The notes beneath the pieces were generated by a model, which ran no database searches, was not told the DNA's origin, and saw only the letters and a program-made list of their open reading frames with translations. From NCBI RefSeq assembly GCF_004010095.1, contig NZ_RRYD01000014.1, forward strand, positions 19,657 through 83,656: a stretch of DNA of 64,000 bases, in the 5' to 3' direction. Made by a program: the position numbers and the translations under genes. Positions 8,510 to 17,812 of the stretch are shown here, in pieces; positions within the stretch are counted from its first letter, which is position 1, and each line of letters begins with the position of its first letter. The DNA is from Lacticaseibacillus hulanensis. GTDB lineage: Bacteria; Bacillota; Bacilli; Lactobacillales; Lactobacillaceae.

Positions 8510-8989
8510 TCACTTATGATACGGTCTCCCCGCATTGATCATAAACGCCCGGTAAATCTGCTCAATCAGCACCAACCGCATCAGCTGGTGAGGCAGCGTC
8601 AGCTTCCCGAAGCTCAGCGTGTCGTTCGCCCGCTGCATCACTTCTGGGGACAGCCCCAGCGAGCCACCGATGACAAAGGTGATGTCGGGGTGGCCGTACG
8701 TACCCAGGTCGGCAATCTCCTTGGCAAAAACCTCACTGGCCCGCTGCTTACCCTCGATGGCCAGCGCGATGACGTATTCCTTATCCTTAATCTTACCCAG
8801 GATGCGCTCGCCTTCCTTGGCCTTCACGTCCGCCATTTCGGACTCGGACAAACTCTCTGGTGCCTTCTCGTCGGCCACCTCGACGATTTCTACCTTGGCA
8901 AACGCGCCAAGACGCTTCTTATATTCGTCAATGCCGGCCTTGAAGTATTTCTCCTTCAGCTTACCGACGCCAATTATCTTGATATTCAC
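8510..8989 (-). CDS. rlmH: 23S rRNA pseudouridine-1915 N3-methyltransferase RlmH
   Basis: SPOUT-class methyltransferase that methylates pseudouridine 1915 in helix 69 of 23S rRNA on assembled ribosomes. It begins with the conserved [14 protein letters not shown] and contains the C-terminal knot motif [13 protein letters not shown] and the terminal GRPYHK. Starting at the GTG at 8989, behind an AGCGAGGTG site, gives 159 residues, the standard family length; the longer frame does not fit. In many Firmicutes rlmH follows htrA and the wal operon. Here htrA lies more than 18 kb away, separated by the purine cluster and other genes. Confidence 0.95.
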   Translation of the reverse strand: MNIKIIGVGKLKEKYFKAGIDEYKKRLGAFAKVEIVEVADEKAPESLSESEMADVKAKEGERILGKIKDKEYVIALAIEGKQRASEVFAKEIADLGTYGHPDITFVIGGSLGLSPEVMQRANDTLSFGKLTLPHQLMRLVLIEQIYRAFMINAGRPYHK

Positions 8990-9519
8990 GTGCTTCACCT
9001 CGCTTTGATTATACCAATTGACCAGCATCTTGGCCTACATACATTAGAATCCCAGCCTATCGATGTAGTTGCTTGTGGAAACTACGAACGCAAAAGTAAC
9101 CGGATTCATCATTTGCTGTCCAAAAATTATCGCTCAGAACACCGTTAGACCGGCATCTACCGTGCTGCTGGTCGTCCTGCCACGCCGAGCAATGAATGAG
9201 TCGACCACAATTACGCCGCGCCCCAATCTTATTGGCCGAACACCACAGACCCCAACATCTAGTTCACACCCGAAAAATGAAGCGTTTTCCGCCCCACCGA
9301 TTGCGAAAATACTCCTGGGCCTTGCTCGAATCTGAATTTCACGAATCATATTTCCCCGCATCCACCCGTTATTTAGGTGAAACCAACCAAGCTAGTCCCG
9401 GGTACCGGTACCCAATTACCGGTAAAATTAGATTAATTCCCACCGATGACCATTTACCACAAATGTTCGGGTTTATTGGTGCAAACCACTCACCTTAATC
9501 TTCATCGGCATTTAAGGGC
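8990..9519 (-). other. Gene-free region upstream of rlmH
   Basis: About 500 bases without a supportable gene; overlapping ORFs on both strands lack ribosome binding sites and known motifs. It contains two adjacent palindromes described separately. It should hold the rlmH promoter, which I could not resolve. Confidence 0.45.
9400..9425. promoter_or_regulatory. Paired palindromes sharing TACCGGTA
   Basis: GGGTACCGGTACCC (9400-9413) and TTACCGGTAA (9416-9425) are perfect palindromes. Each contains TACCGGTA, with centres 14 bases apart. This is an operator-like arrangement; the binding protein is unknown. Confidence 0.35.
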
Positions 9520-9559
9520 AAAAAAAGGCCCGTCAACGCAAAAATCTGCGTCGACGGGC
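9520..9559 (-). terminator. Terminator of the recombinase-like gene
   Basis: On the minus strand GCCCGTCGACGCA pairs with TGCGTTGACGGGC (one mismatch), followed by seven T. Confidence 0.85.
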
Positions 9560-9566
9560 ACAATAA

Positions 9567-10124
9567 TTAGCGAATGTTCGAAACCAAGTCGCCGTTTTCT
9601 TGAGCGTACTCCTTAATTCTGTAAATCTGCTTGCGGTTAATGCCTACCGTCTTCGCGATTTGCGTCACCGGCAAACTGGCCGTGAGCATTTCCAGCACGT
9701 CGCGATAAATCGCGCGCTTGGCCGGGTTTGGCGAGTCCGGCGCGTACTCACGCTTACGTCCGCGATCACCGTGGGCGTGCTCAGCGGCCGCTACCAGCCC
9801 GGTCCCGCCATGACTGCGGTGCTTCGCAAAGTCAGCCAGGTCACGAATCGCGCACGTAAGCTGCCAGCGCTCACTAGCATCGTGAACCGCCGCAAAACTA
9901 GGGAAGTTCAATATGTTTAGGCTCGTGTTCCGCGCACAAACCGCGTCCAGTGCCGCACTGAGTTCACTATTATCTGTCCCAAGTTGGGCCAGACTGGTGA
10001 TGACAATTTCGTCGCCGGTATGTATGTAGGCCAGCATTTCACTAAAACCAGGCCGCTGTACAGTCGGCAAATCGGTTGTGTCCGTGAAAATCTTCCGAAC
10101 TCCAGCTTTTTCGAGCGTTGCCAA
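9567..10124 (-). CDS. Serine recombinase (resolvase) family protein lacking catalytic residues
   Basis: Resolvase-type fold: N-terminal ATLEKAGVRKIFTD and RPGFSEMLAYIHTGDEIVITSL, then a linker GRKREYAPDSPNPAKRA and a C-terminal helix-turn-helix (QIAKTVGINRKQIYRIKEY). The TTG at 10124 is the first standard start. The same frame continues upstream to 10181 and encodes IIIIGYSWSKSN, aligning with the family's GYARVS start, but with no ATG/GTG/TTG. The start is therefore either a rare ATT/ATC behind AAGGGAAGGGG or has been lost. In SLAQLGTD the two arginines of the family's DRLGR motif are Gln and Thr, and the GYARVS Arg is also absent. DNA binding may be retained, recombination probably not. It is divergent from permease 2, so it could act as a local regulator. 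Confidence 0.7.
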   Translation of the reverse strand: MATLEKAGVRKIFTDTTDLPTVQRPGFSEMLAYIHTGDEIVITSLAQLGTDNSELSAALDAVCARNTSLNILNFPSFAAVHDASERWQLTCAIRDLADFAKHRSHGGTGLVAAAEHAHGDRGRKREYAPDSPNPAKRAIYRDVLEMLTASLPVTQIAKTVGINRKQIYRIKEYAQENGDLVSNIR

Positions 10125-10583
10125 ATCGCCATCTTTGTATTTTTGATTAGATTTGCTCCAACTATATCCGATAATAATGATTGCTCGCCCCTTCCCTTGA
10201 AAACAATTAATGTATCATGAGTACCTTTATCATAAAAGTTCCTTAAATTTGTGTCAATAGTTTAGCAACATTTGGTTACAGATTGTCTACATTTGCGGCC
10301 ACAACGGTTTTTGTCACAAAAATTAGAGGGTGTAATGCTGGCTTAATCTAACGGAAATTGGCAAATGTGCATTTTAAAGAATCGGGTCAGAATTTTCGGA
10401 CGCACACACCTAAAAGACGAATTACCATCAAAATATTCGTATGAGTGTTTGTGTTTTACCTTGGATGACATTTAGGATGAACCCCTTTTTTTAATGAATG
10501 TAAGATTTTTTTCAAAAACAAGTTGTTTGCAAGGGAAATTAAGTGCAAAATTATTACCGTTAAGCCTTCGAAAGGACTCATAT
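10125..10583 (+). other. Divergent intergenic region before permease 2
   Basis: About 460 bases between the recombinase-like gene and the second permease. It holds one copy of ATTTGCGGCC (10289-10298), also found twice upstream of permease 1, and a leader resembling that gene's (TTGTTT, AGTGCAAA, CGAAAGG). No gene is supported. Confidence 0.5.
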
Positions 10584-11693
10584 ATGACTGTAGTTAAAAC
10601 CATAGTCAAAGACCGTGTGTTTCAAATTGCGGCAATCATTGCCGTACTTAGCCTCTTCTTGGCCCGACCACGGATTGCAGACATTAACTTCACCACGTTA
10701 TGGTCACTCCTCGGGATGATGACCGTAATTCAAATATTTGAATATCTACACGTACTCGACTTCATCGCGTACCGGATGACCGCTGGTGCCCACACCGCGC
10801 GCCAGTTAACCTGGTTCTTCGTCATGCTGTCATTTGTGGCTGCCATGTTCCTCACCAACGACATGGCCGTTTTGACATTCATGCCGCTATACCTGCGCGT
10901 TGCAAAGAAACTACACTTACCCGAAATCGTGCCCGCAACCGCCATCGCGATGGCGGCTAACCTTGGGAGCTTCATGACGCCGTTCGGGAACTCACACAAC
11001 ATTTTCCTGATGTCGAAGTTCAAGATTTCGCTCCTCGACTTTGGCATGTGGGTGCTGCCGTTAGCGTTAATTAGCGTCATCTTCTTAGGTGCGCTGATGT
11101 TCTTCATCAAGCCCAAGGAAGTACCGGTTGTTCCCGTGCAGGATTTGCGGATCAACATGCGCCTAACAACCATCACCTGCATCGTGGCGGTTCTGGTATT
11201 CCTGTCCATCTTCGGTTTGCTACCACCATGGCTTGCGGCACTGATTGCGCTGGTTTACGCCGCCCTGCTCGACCGTAAGATTTTGCTCCACGTTGACTAC
11301 GGGATTGTCTTCACCTTTGTCGCTTTTTTCATTATTGTCAGCGACATTCAGCAGGTCCCCGCCGTCGCCGCTATCCTGATTGCACTTGAACACAGCCCTT
11401 CGTCGGTTTACTTCACCAGCATTGCAACATCCCAGATCATGTCGAACGTCCCCGCGACCGTGCTCGTCGCGCAGTTCACGAACCACATTCCCGCCTTGTT
11501 CTACGGAACCAACATCGGCGGGATGGGGACCATGATTGCCAGCCTGTGCAACCTGCTCGCCTTCAAGCAATTCGGCGTTCACGCCAGCAAGGAAGCCCGC
11601 AGCAAGTTCTTCGTTCCGTTTACAGCCTTTAATTTCCTCGGGCTGTTCATCATCGGTGGCGTTTGTTACGCCGCCATGCTATTCTTCAGCTAA
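10584..11693 (+). CDS. ArsB/NhaD-SLC13 superfamily permease, paralogue 2
   Basis: Membrane carrier of 369 residues, homologous along its whole length to the product at 3093-4199. Shared motifs include LTNDMAVLTF, MTPFGNSHNIFLM and SNVPATVLVAQFTNH. The start at 10584 is behind AAAGGA and matches the paralogue's start. Amino acid differences are spread evenly, so the duplication is not recent. The codons of both copies look like those of the core genes. It is monocistronic with a strong terminator. Substrate unknown; a divergently transcribed recombinase-like DNA-binding protein may control it. Confidence 0.8.
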   Translation: MTVVKTIVKDRVFQIAAIIAVLSLFLARPRIADINFTTLWSLLGMMTVIQIFEYLHVLDFIAYRMTAGAHTARQLTWFFVMLSFVAAMFLTNDMAVLTFMPLYLRVAKKLHLPEIVPATAIAMAANLGSFMTPFGNSHNIFLMSKFKISLLDFGMWVLPLALISVIFLGALMFFIKPKEVPVVPVQDLRINMRLTTITCIVAVLVFLSIFGLLPPWLAALIALVYAALLDRKILLHVDYGIVFTFVAFFIIVSDIQQVPAVAAILIALEHSPSSVYFTSIATSQIMSNVPATVLVAQFTNHIPALFYGTNIGGMGTMIASLCNLLAFKQFGVHASKEARSKFFVPFTAFNFLGLFIIGGVCYAAMLFFS

Positions 11694-11740
11694 ACTAAAA
11701 CACGCTAGAATATCGCGCTGCTTAACCAGCATCCGCGCAA

Positions 11741-11792
11741 AAAAATGGGTATGTGCCATCCGGAAATCACCGGTTGGCACATACCCATTTTT
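11741..11792. terminator. Bidirectional terminator between permease 2 and purD
   Basis: An 18-base arm (11741-11758) is perfectly complementary to 11775-11792. The A-run and T-run at the ends suit both strands. Confidence 0.9.
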
Positions 11793-11865
11793 CGTGGACA
11801 TTTAAGTTAAATTAGCGCTATACAAGGACAGACCACCAGCTGACGGGATCAGATTCGGCCGGGCC

Positions 11866-13110
11866 CTACAACGCCCGCACGCCGATATCTTCGCGGTACG
11901 CCAGCTCGCCAGCAAGTTCAAAGACGCGCGCGTACGCCTGACAACGGGCGGCGTAGACATCAACCCCGTCGCCGATAACGGTCACAATCCGGCCGCCTGC
12001 ACTCGTCAGGGCGCCGTCTGGAGCCACGTTCACCGCTGCGGGCAACCAGGCACCCTGGGCCAGCAGCGCCGCGCTCGGCCGCACAACGGGCAGCTGCGGG
12101 TGCGAGCTTGCAGGATAGGCGGGATGTGCAAGCACAACGTCGACGTAAGTACGTCCGTTCAGCTTCAGCGCCACCTGCTCCCCGCCGAGTAAGGCCGTCA
12201 CCAGCGCGTAAAAATCATTTTGAATTTGCGGCAGCAACACCTGCGTTTCCGGATCGCCGAACCGCATGTTGTATTCGAGAATCTTGGGGCCATGCTGCGT
12301 AAACATCAGACCCATGTAAATCACACCGCAGCCGGGGTCGCCCTCCGCGTTCAGTGCCGCGATGGTTTGAACCATCAGTTCGTTTGCCTGTGCAACTTGA
12401 GTTTTATTGAACTGACTGGCTGGACTGATGGCGCCCATCCCCCCAGTGTTGGGACCAGCGTCACCGTTAAAGCGCCGTTTGTGGTCCTGAGACAATGGCA
12501 AAATGACGTATTTGTCCTGGGCATACAGGGCCATCACGGACGCTTCCTGGCCGGTGAGGTATTCCTCAAGCAAAACGGGCGCGTGCGCATCATTCAGGTA
12601 AATACCTGCCAGAGCCGTGTCCGCGTCTTTGCGTGTGAGCGCGACCGTGACGCCCTTACCGCCGGCCAATCCGTCCGCCTTGATTACGATCGGCGTGCCC
12701 ATCTCCTCGAGCAGCACCCGCGCGGCGCCCAGCGTGAACACCTCGCGCGCCTTTGCGGTTGGCAGGTGGTGCCGGGCCATAAAGTTCTTCGCGTAGGTCT
12801 TGCTGCCCTCAAGCTGGGCCACGTTCTTGTTTACGCCAAAGATCGTTAACCCCGCCGCCAAAAATGCGTCAACGACACCCGCAACCAACGGCACCTCGGG
12901 GCCAACAAAGGTTAAATCGACGTGTTTGTTCGCAAAGTCAATCAACCCATCAAAATCCAGGACATCAATGGCAACTGGTTCCAGGCCCACCAGCTCCATT
13001 CCCGGATTGCCCGGAGCCACATAAACGTGCTCAACTTGGTCGGACGCCAAGAACTTCACGCCCAGTGCCGCCTCGCGCGCCCCGCTACCAATTACCAGAA
13101 CGTTGTGCAT
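11866..13110 (-). CDS. purD: Phosphoribosylamine-glycine ligase
   Basis: Catalyses the ATP-dependent joining of phosphoribosylamine and glycine, the second step of IMP synthesis. 414 residues, with the N-terminal VLVIGSGAREAALG motif, the ATP-grasp core (VIKADGLAGGKGVTVA) and EYNMRFGDPETQ near the metal site. The ATG at 13110 is 8 bases from GGAGG; a TTG five codons upstream lies inside the binding site. It is the last gene of the purine operon and sits 95 bases after purH. Terminated by the bidirectional hairpin downstream. Confidence 0.96.
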   Translation of the reverse strand: MHNVLVIGSGAREAALGVKFLASDQVEHVYVAPGNPGMELVGLEPVAIDVLDFDGLIDFANKHVDLTFVGPEVPLVAGVVDAFLAAGLTIFGVNKNVAQLEGSKTYAKNFMARHHLPTAKAREVFTLGAARVLLEEMGTPIVIKADGLAGGKGVTVALTRKDADTALAGIYLNDAHAPVLLEEYLTGQEASVMALYAQDKYVILPLSQDHKRRFNGDAGPNTGGMGAISPASQFNKTQVAQANELMVQTIAALNAEGDPGCGVIYMGLMFTQHGPKILEYNMRFGDPETQVLLPQIQNDFYALVTALLGGEQVALKLNGRTYVDVVLAHPAYPASSHPQLPVVRPSAALLAQGAWLPAAVNVAPDGALTSAGGRIVTVIGDGVDVYAARCQAYARVFELAGELAYREDIGVRAL

Positions 13111-13205
13111 CTTTTCAACCTCCAAATATTTCCCCGGAAATAACTATGGCAACACGGTCACGGCCAGCTGCCGGAACTAATTAGACCGCAGCAATCGCCT
13201 TGGAA

Positions 13206-14738
13206 TTAGTGCCGGAAGTGGCGCACGCCCGTGGTGACCATGGTAATGCCGTATTCGTTGGCCTTATCAATGGATTCCTGGTCGCGAATACTACCGCCGG
13301 GCTGAATGATGGCGCGAATGCCGTGCTTGGCCGCGTAATCGACGGAATCGCCCATTGGGAAGAACGCATCTGAAGCTAGCACCGCACCGACGAAATTATC
13401 ACTCTGCTGTGCCTGATCCAGGGCGATTTCAACCGACCCGACCCGATTCATCTGGCCGGCACCAATGCCCAGGGTTTGCCCCTTCTTGGCGACAACGATG
13501 GCGTTACTCTTAACGTGCTTGACCACCTTCTGTGCAAACACGAGGGCGGCAAGCTGCTCCGCGGTTGGCTTGACGTCGGTCACAACCGTTACCGCGTCTT
13601 CTTCCTCGACGGTCTTGTCGCGTTCCTGAATCAACAGGCCGCCGTGAACCGAGATTGTTTCGTATTCACGTTTGCCGTCGTCCGGCGACATGTCGACGGT
13701 CATGAGGCGCAGGTTCTTCTTCTTGGTCGTCAAAATTTCCAGGGCCTCGGGGCTGAAACTCGGGGCAATAATGATTTCGAGGAATAGCTTGTGCATCTTC
13801 GTGGCTGTGGCCGCATCAACTTCCCGGTTGAGGGCAATGATTCCGCCAAAAATGGAAACGGTGTCCGCCGCAAACGCCTTGTCCCAGGCTTCCTCAATGT
13901 TTGCGCCCTGACCAATACCGCACGGATTCATGTGCTTCATTGCCACCACGGTTGGCGCGTCGGTGAAGTCCGCCAGCGTCAGCAACGCAGCGTCGGCATC
14001 CTTGATGTTGTTGAAGGACAACTCCTTCCCGTGCAGTTGCTTGGCCGCGGCAATTGAGCCGGCCGCCGGGTAAGGTTCAGCATAGAACGCTGCAGCCTGG
14101 TGACTGTTTTCCCCGTAGCGCAGGTCCTGCTTCTTAACGTAGGTCGGCGTGAAGGTTGCGGGGAATTCCTCGCTGGTCAGGTACGCTGCGATTTGGGCAT
14201 CGTATGCGGCCGTCGTCTGGAAAACCTTAGCCGCCAGTTGTTTGCGCAACGCAGCATCATCGTTGTCGACGCCGGCAAGCACGGCGTCGTAATCCGCCGC
14301 ATCAACCACGGCCCACACACTAGCATTGTTCTTGGCCGCGGCCCGCAGTGCGGATGGACCGCCAATATCAATCTGCTCAATCGCCTCGCTGTAGGTCACG
14401 CCGGGCGTGTGAATGGTTGCGGCAAAGGGGTACAAGTTAACACAAATCACGTCAATGGGCGTAATGTCGTGTTCCGCAAGTGCCGCCATGTGCTCAGGGT
14501 CACTGCGCCGGGCCAAGATTCCCGCGTGAATCCGCGGGTGGAGTGTTTTCACCCGGCCATCAAGCATCTCGGGGAACCCAGTGACGTCCTCAACCCCCGT
14601 CACCGGCACGTGCGCCGCAATCAATGCGCGCTGCGTGCCACCGGTGGACACTACTTCAAATCCACGGTCGACGAGGCCCTGTGCAAATTCGGCCACACCC
14701 TGCTTGTCGTAAACGCTGATCAATGCTCGTTTTGCCAT
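13206..14738 (-). CDS. purH: Bifunctional AICAR transformylase / IMP cyclohydrolase
   Basis: Carries out the last two steps of IMP synthesis. 510 residues. The N-terminal cyclohydrolase half has [17 protein letters not shown] and STGGT. The C-terminal transformylase half has [11 protein letters not shown] and the terminal [14 protein letters not shown], the normal family C-terminus. GGAGGG lies 11 bases before the ATG. It follows purN after 39 bases and belongs to the same minus-strand operon. Length and motifs are complete. Confidence 0.96.
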   Translation of the reverse strand: MAKRALISVYDKQGVAEFAQGLVDRGFEVVSTGGTQRALIAAHVPVTGVEDVTGFPEMLDGRVKTLHPRIHAGILARRSDPEHMAALAEHDITPIDVICVNLYPFAATIHTPGVTYSEAIEQIDIGGPSALRAAAKNNASVWAVVDAADYDAVLAGVDNDDAALRKQLAAKVFQTTAAYDAQIAAYLTSEEFPATFTPTYVKKQDLRYGENSHQAAAFYAEPYPAAGSIAAAKQLHGKELSFNNIKDADAALLTLADFTDAPTVVAMKHMNPCGIGQGANIEEAWDKAFAADTVSIFGGIIALNREVDAATATKMHKLFLEIIIAPSFSPEALEILTTKKKNLRLMTVDMSPDDGKREYETISVHGGLLIQERDKTVEEEDAVTVVTDVKPTAEQLAALVFAQKVVKHVKSNAIVVAKKGQTLGIGAGQMNRVGSVEIALDQAQQSDNFVGAVLASDAFFPMGDSVDYAAKHGIRAIIQPGGSIRDQESIDKANEYGITMVTTGVRHFRH

Positions 14739-14777
14739 TTTTTAAATTGCCCTCCATTTAAAATTGCGCCAAGTTAA

Positions 14778-15341
14778 TCAATCCTGCTCCAATAGTTGCT
14801 GCACCGTTTCCGGTAATAGTTTGTGCTCCACCGCGTGAATTCTGGCGGCGAGCGTGTCGATTGTGTCATTTACCAGCACACGCACGGGCTCCTGGGCGAT
14901 GATTTGCCCAGAATCGATACCGGCGTCAACGTAATGCACCGTCACGCCGGTCACGCGCACCCCGTAAGCGAACGCGTCCTCAATCCCGGTGCGACCGGGA
15001 AAACTCGGCAGTAGCGCCGGGTGCAGATTAACGATTCGCTGCGGGTAGGCATCAAGCAACGTCGGTCCCAAGATGCGCATGAAACCCGCCAGCACCAGCA
15101 TGTCGACTGGTGGCAGCGCGGCGACAATCGCAGCTTCAGCGGCTGCCTTGCTGGGGTAATCGCGGTAATTAATGGTAATTACCGGGACACCGGCCGCCTT
15201 GGCCTTACCCACCACTGGAGCATCGGCGTGGTCACACACCATGCACGCAATGTGAATCCCGGATTGGTCATCCCCGAATTTGGCCTGCAGCGCCGCAAAA
15301 TTACTGCCGGTTCCTGACGCAAAAATCGCAATGCTTTTCAT
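14778..15341 (-). CDS. purN: Phosphoribosylglycinamide formyltransferase
   Basis: Transfers a formyl group from 10-formyl-THF to GAR. 187 residues, with N-terminal IAIFASGTGSNFAAL and the catalytic region MRILGPTLLDAYPQRIVNLHPALLP (His in NLHPALLPSFPG) and VHYVDAGIDSGQII with the catalytic Asp. Its ATG follows the purM stop codon directly, so it is translationally coupled. It would use the ribosome binding site inside the purM end. Confidence 0.96.
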   Translation of the reverse strand: MKSIAIFASGTGSNFAALQAKFGDDQSGIHIACMVCDHADAPVVGKAKAAGVPVITINYRDYPSKAAAEAAIVAALPPVDMLVLAGFMRILGPTLLDAYPQRIVNLHPALLPSFPGRTGIEDAFAYGVRVTGVTVHYVDAGIDSGQIIAQEPVRVLVNDTIDTLAARIHAVEHKLLPETVQQLLEQD

Positions 15342-16358
15342 TTATGCTTCCTCCTGCCACTGAACCGGCGCATCGGCGTCAAGGCGTGGCACCACCTTGC
15401 CCAGCACCAGCGCGTCTGGCACCTGAGTTTGGATTGCCTGCACGTTTGCCGGCGCCACCGCCAGCACCATGCCGATGCCAAGGTTAAACGTCAACCGCAT
15501 GTCCGCCAAGCTGAGGTCACCAGCGCTTTGCAGCCGCTGGAATAATTCCGGCCACTGCCAGCTGCCCGCGTTAATCTGTGCCGCCAGATCATCTGGCAGC
15601 ATGCGCGGAACGTTATCGGTGAAGCCGCCACCCGTAATGTGCGCGGCGCCGTGAATCAGCTTCTGCTCCAGCAGCGGCAACATTACGTCGGCATAGATTC
15701 TGGTTGGCGTCAGCAGCGCTTCCGCCACATCCCGACCATCACCGAGCGGCTTAACACCCAAATCCGTTTCGCGGAGCAGCTTGCGCACGAGCGAAAATCC
15801 GTTGGCGTGCACACCCGCGCTCGGCAGACCAAGCAAAACATTCCCGGCAGCCACGTGCTGCGGCAATATCGCCGTTTCACTGGCCACCCCAACGGCAAAA
15901 CCGGCCAAGTCGTAATGGCCTGCCGGATACATCCCCGGCATTTCTGCCGTTTCGCCGCCAATTAGGGACATGTGCGCCAGCTGACACCCGTGGGCCACAC
16001 CGGCAACAACGGCCGCGGCGAGGTCCACGTCGAGTTTGTCCGTCGCCATGTAATCAAGGAAGAACAGTGGCTTGGCCCCATCCGCCAGCAGGTCATTGGC
16101 CACCATCGCGACCAAGTCAATGCCGATGGTGTCGTGGACGCCAAACTCCTTAGCCAGTAGCAGTTTGGTCCCAACCCCGTCAGTTGCCGCCAGCAGCACT
16201 GGATTATCAACTTGCGGCAACCGGTACGCCGCCGCAAAGCCGCCGAGCCCGCTCAGCACGTTCGCGTCCTGCGTTGACTTCGCTAAGGGTCCGTACGCCT
16301 TGGCCGCAGCGTTCCCCGCGGCCACATCGACACCGGCGGACTTGTAGTCTATCGTCAT
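15342..16358 (-). CDS. purM: Phosphoribosylformylglycinamidine cyclo-ligase
   Basis: Closes the imidazole ring of AIR using ATP. 338 residues, with the N-terminal DYKSAGVDVAAGN, ATDGVGTKLLLA, the metal/ATP region DLVAMVANDLLADGA and GGETAEMPGMY, all typical of PurM. The ATG overlaps the purF stop (ATGA), so it is translationally coupled to purF. Confidence 0.96.
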   Translation of the reverse strand: MTIDYKSAGVDVAAGNAAAKAYGPLAKSTQDANVLSGLGGFAAAYRLPQVDNPVLLAATDGVGTKLLLAKEFGVHDTIGIDLVAMVANDLLADGAKPLFFLDYMATDKLDVDLAAAVVAGVAHGCQLAHMSLIGGETAEMPGMYPAGHYDLAGFAVGVASETAILPQHVAAGNVLLGLPSAGVHANGFSLVRKLLRETDLGVKPLGDGRDVAEALLTPTRIYADVMLPLLEQKLIHGAAHITGGGFTDNVPRMLPDDLAAQINAGSWQWPELFQRLQSAGDLSLADMRLTFNLGIGMVLAVAPANVQAIQTQVPDALVLGKVVPRLDADAPVQWQEEA

Positions 16359-17812
16359 GGTGCGCTCACCTCGCTAACATCAATCTTCCGGCAGGCCATT
16401 TCCTTAGCGAAGCCGGCCGCGTAATCGTCCAGTGGCGTTGGGTAATCACCCGTGAAGTACGCCGTGCACAGTCCCCCGTGTGGTGCCGTTGTCTTCAGGC
16501 CCACGCTCTCTTCTAGTCCGCTCACAGACAAAAAGCCCAGGGAGTCGACATCGAGCAGTTCCCGCATCTCGGCAACGCTGTGGTTTGCCGCCATCAGTTC
16601 ATCCATCGACTGAATATCAATTCCGTAGAAGCACGGGAACCGCAGTGGCGGGCTGCTGATGCGCAGGTGCACCTCCTTGGCCCCGGCCTGACGCAGCAAT
16701 TTCACAATCTGCATGGACGTGGTGCCGCGAACGATGGAATCATCAACGAGCACCACCTTTTTGCCCCGCACCACGTCAGGAATGGCGCTGAGTTTCATGC
16801 GGACACTGCGCTCGCGTAATTCCTGAGTGGGCTGGATGAACGTGCGCGCGACGTACTGGCTCTTCACCAGGCCCATTTCGTAGGGCAAGTTGCTGGCACG
16901 CGCATAGCCAATTGCGGCCGAGAGTGACGAATTCGGCACCCCGCAAACAATGTCGGCATCCACAGGTTGTTCCCGCGCTAGCTGTTCACCAAGGCGCACC
17001 CGCGCTTCGTGCACGTTCACGCCGAAGATGTTCGAGTCGGGTCGGGCGAAGTAGATGAACTCCATTGAGCAGACTGAAAGTTGCGTATCCGTTGTGTACT
17101 GCTCCGCGTGCAACCCCGCATCGTCCACCGTCAGCATTTCGCCCGGCTGAACGTCGCGCACGAACTTGGCGCCAATCGCATTAAGCGCGGCGGTTTCACT
17201 GCAAATCACGGTTCCCCCATCTGGCAGGGCGCCAATCACGAGGGGCCGGAAGCCATTCGGATCACTGGCCGCATACATGGCGTGTTCGGTGAGCAGCATG
17301 AAGGCAAATCCGCCGTGGACCTTGTTGAGTGCCTCCTTCAGCTGGGCCGCAAACGTTGGCTGCTTGCTCCGGCGCACTAGGTGCATGAGGACCTCGGTAT
17401 CGGAGGTAGACTGGAAAATCGCCCCATTATCCTCCAATTTGCGCCGCAAGCTAATTGCGTTAGTCAAATTACCGTTGTGGGCGAGCGCGATGGCCTCGTC
17501 ACTGAAGCGAAAGAGCAGCGGCTGGATGTTTTCAAGCACGCGCCCGCCCGCGGTTGAATACCGCACGTGACCCAGCGCGGCGCTGCCGTGAAGTGCCGCC
17601 AGCTGCATCGGCTTCGTGAACACCTCGCTCAGCAGACCCAGTCCGTGGTGCCGCACCAGCCCATGGTCAGTCAGGCCGACAATCCCGGCACCTTCCTGGC
17701 CGCGGTGTTGCAGCGTGTGGAGCCCAAGGTGGGTCAACTCCGCTGCGTTCGGGTTGCCCCAGATGCCAAAGACCCCACACTCTTCGTTCAGTCCCTTTAT
17801 TTCATGTGGCAT
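16355..17812 (-). CDS. purF: Amidophosphoribosyltransferase
   Basis: First committed enzyme of purine synthesis; makes phosphoribosylamine from PRPP and glutamine. 485 residues. An 11-residue propeptide (ending NEE) precedes the nucleophile Cys12 (CGVFG), as in the self-processing Bacillus-type enzymes. The PRPP-binding motif [14 protein letters not shown] is present. It overlaps the end of purL by 16 bases. Enzymes of this class are feedback-inhibited by nucleotides; transcriptional control comes from the operon promoter near 23.4 kb. Confidence 0.96.
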   Translation of the reverse strand: MPHEIKGLNEECGVFGIWGNPNAAELTHLGLHTLQHRGQEGAGIVGLTDHGLVRHHGLGLLSEVFTKPMQLAALHGSAALGHVRYSTAGGRVLENIQPLLFRFSDEAIALAHNGNLTNAISLRRKLEDNGAIFQSTSDTEVLMHLVRRSKQPTFAAQLKEALNKVHGGFAFMLLTEHAMYAASDPNGFRPLVIGALPDGGTVICSETAALNAIGAKFVRDVQPGEMLTVDDAGLHAEQYTTDTQLSVCSMEFIYFARPDSNIFGVNVHEARVRLGEQLAREQPVDADIVCGVPNSSLSAAIGYARASNLPYEMGLVKSQYVARTFIQPTQELRERSVRMKLSAIPDVVRGKKVVLVDDSIVRGTTSMQIVKLLRQAGAKEVHLRISSPPLRFPCFYGIDIQSMDELMAANHSVAEMRELLDVDSLGFLSVSGLEESVGLKTTAPHGGLCTAYFTGDYPTPLDDYAAGFAKEMACRKIDVSEVSAP

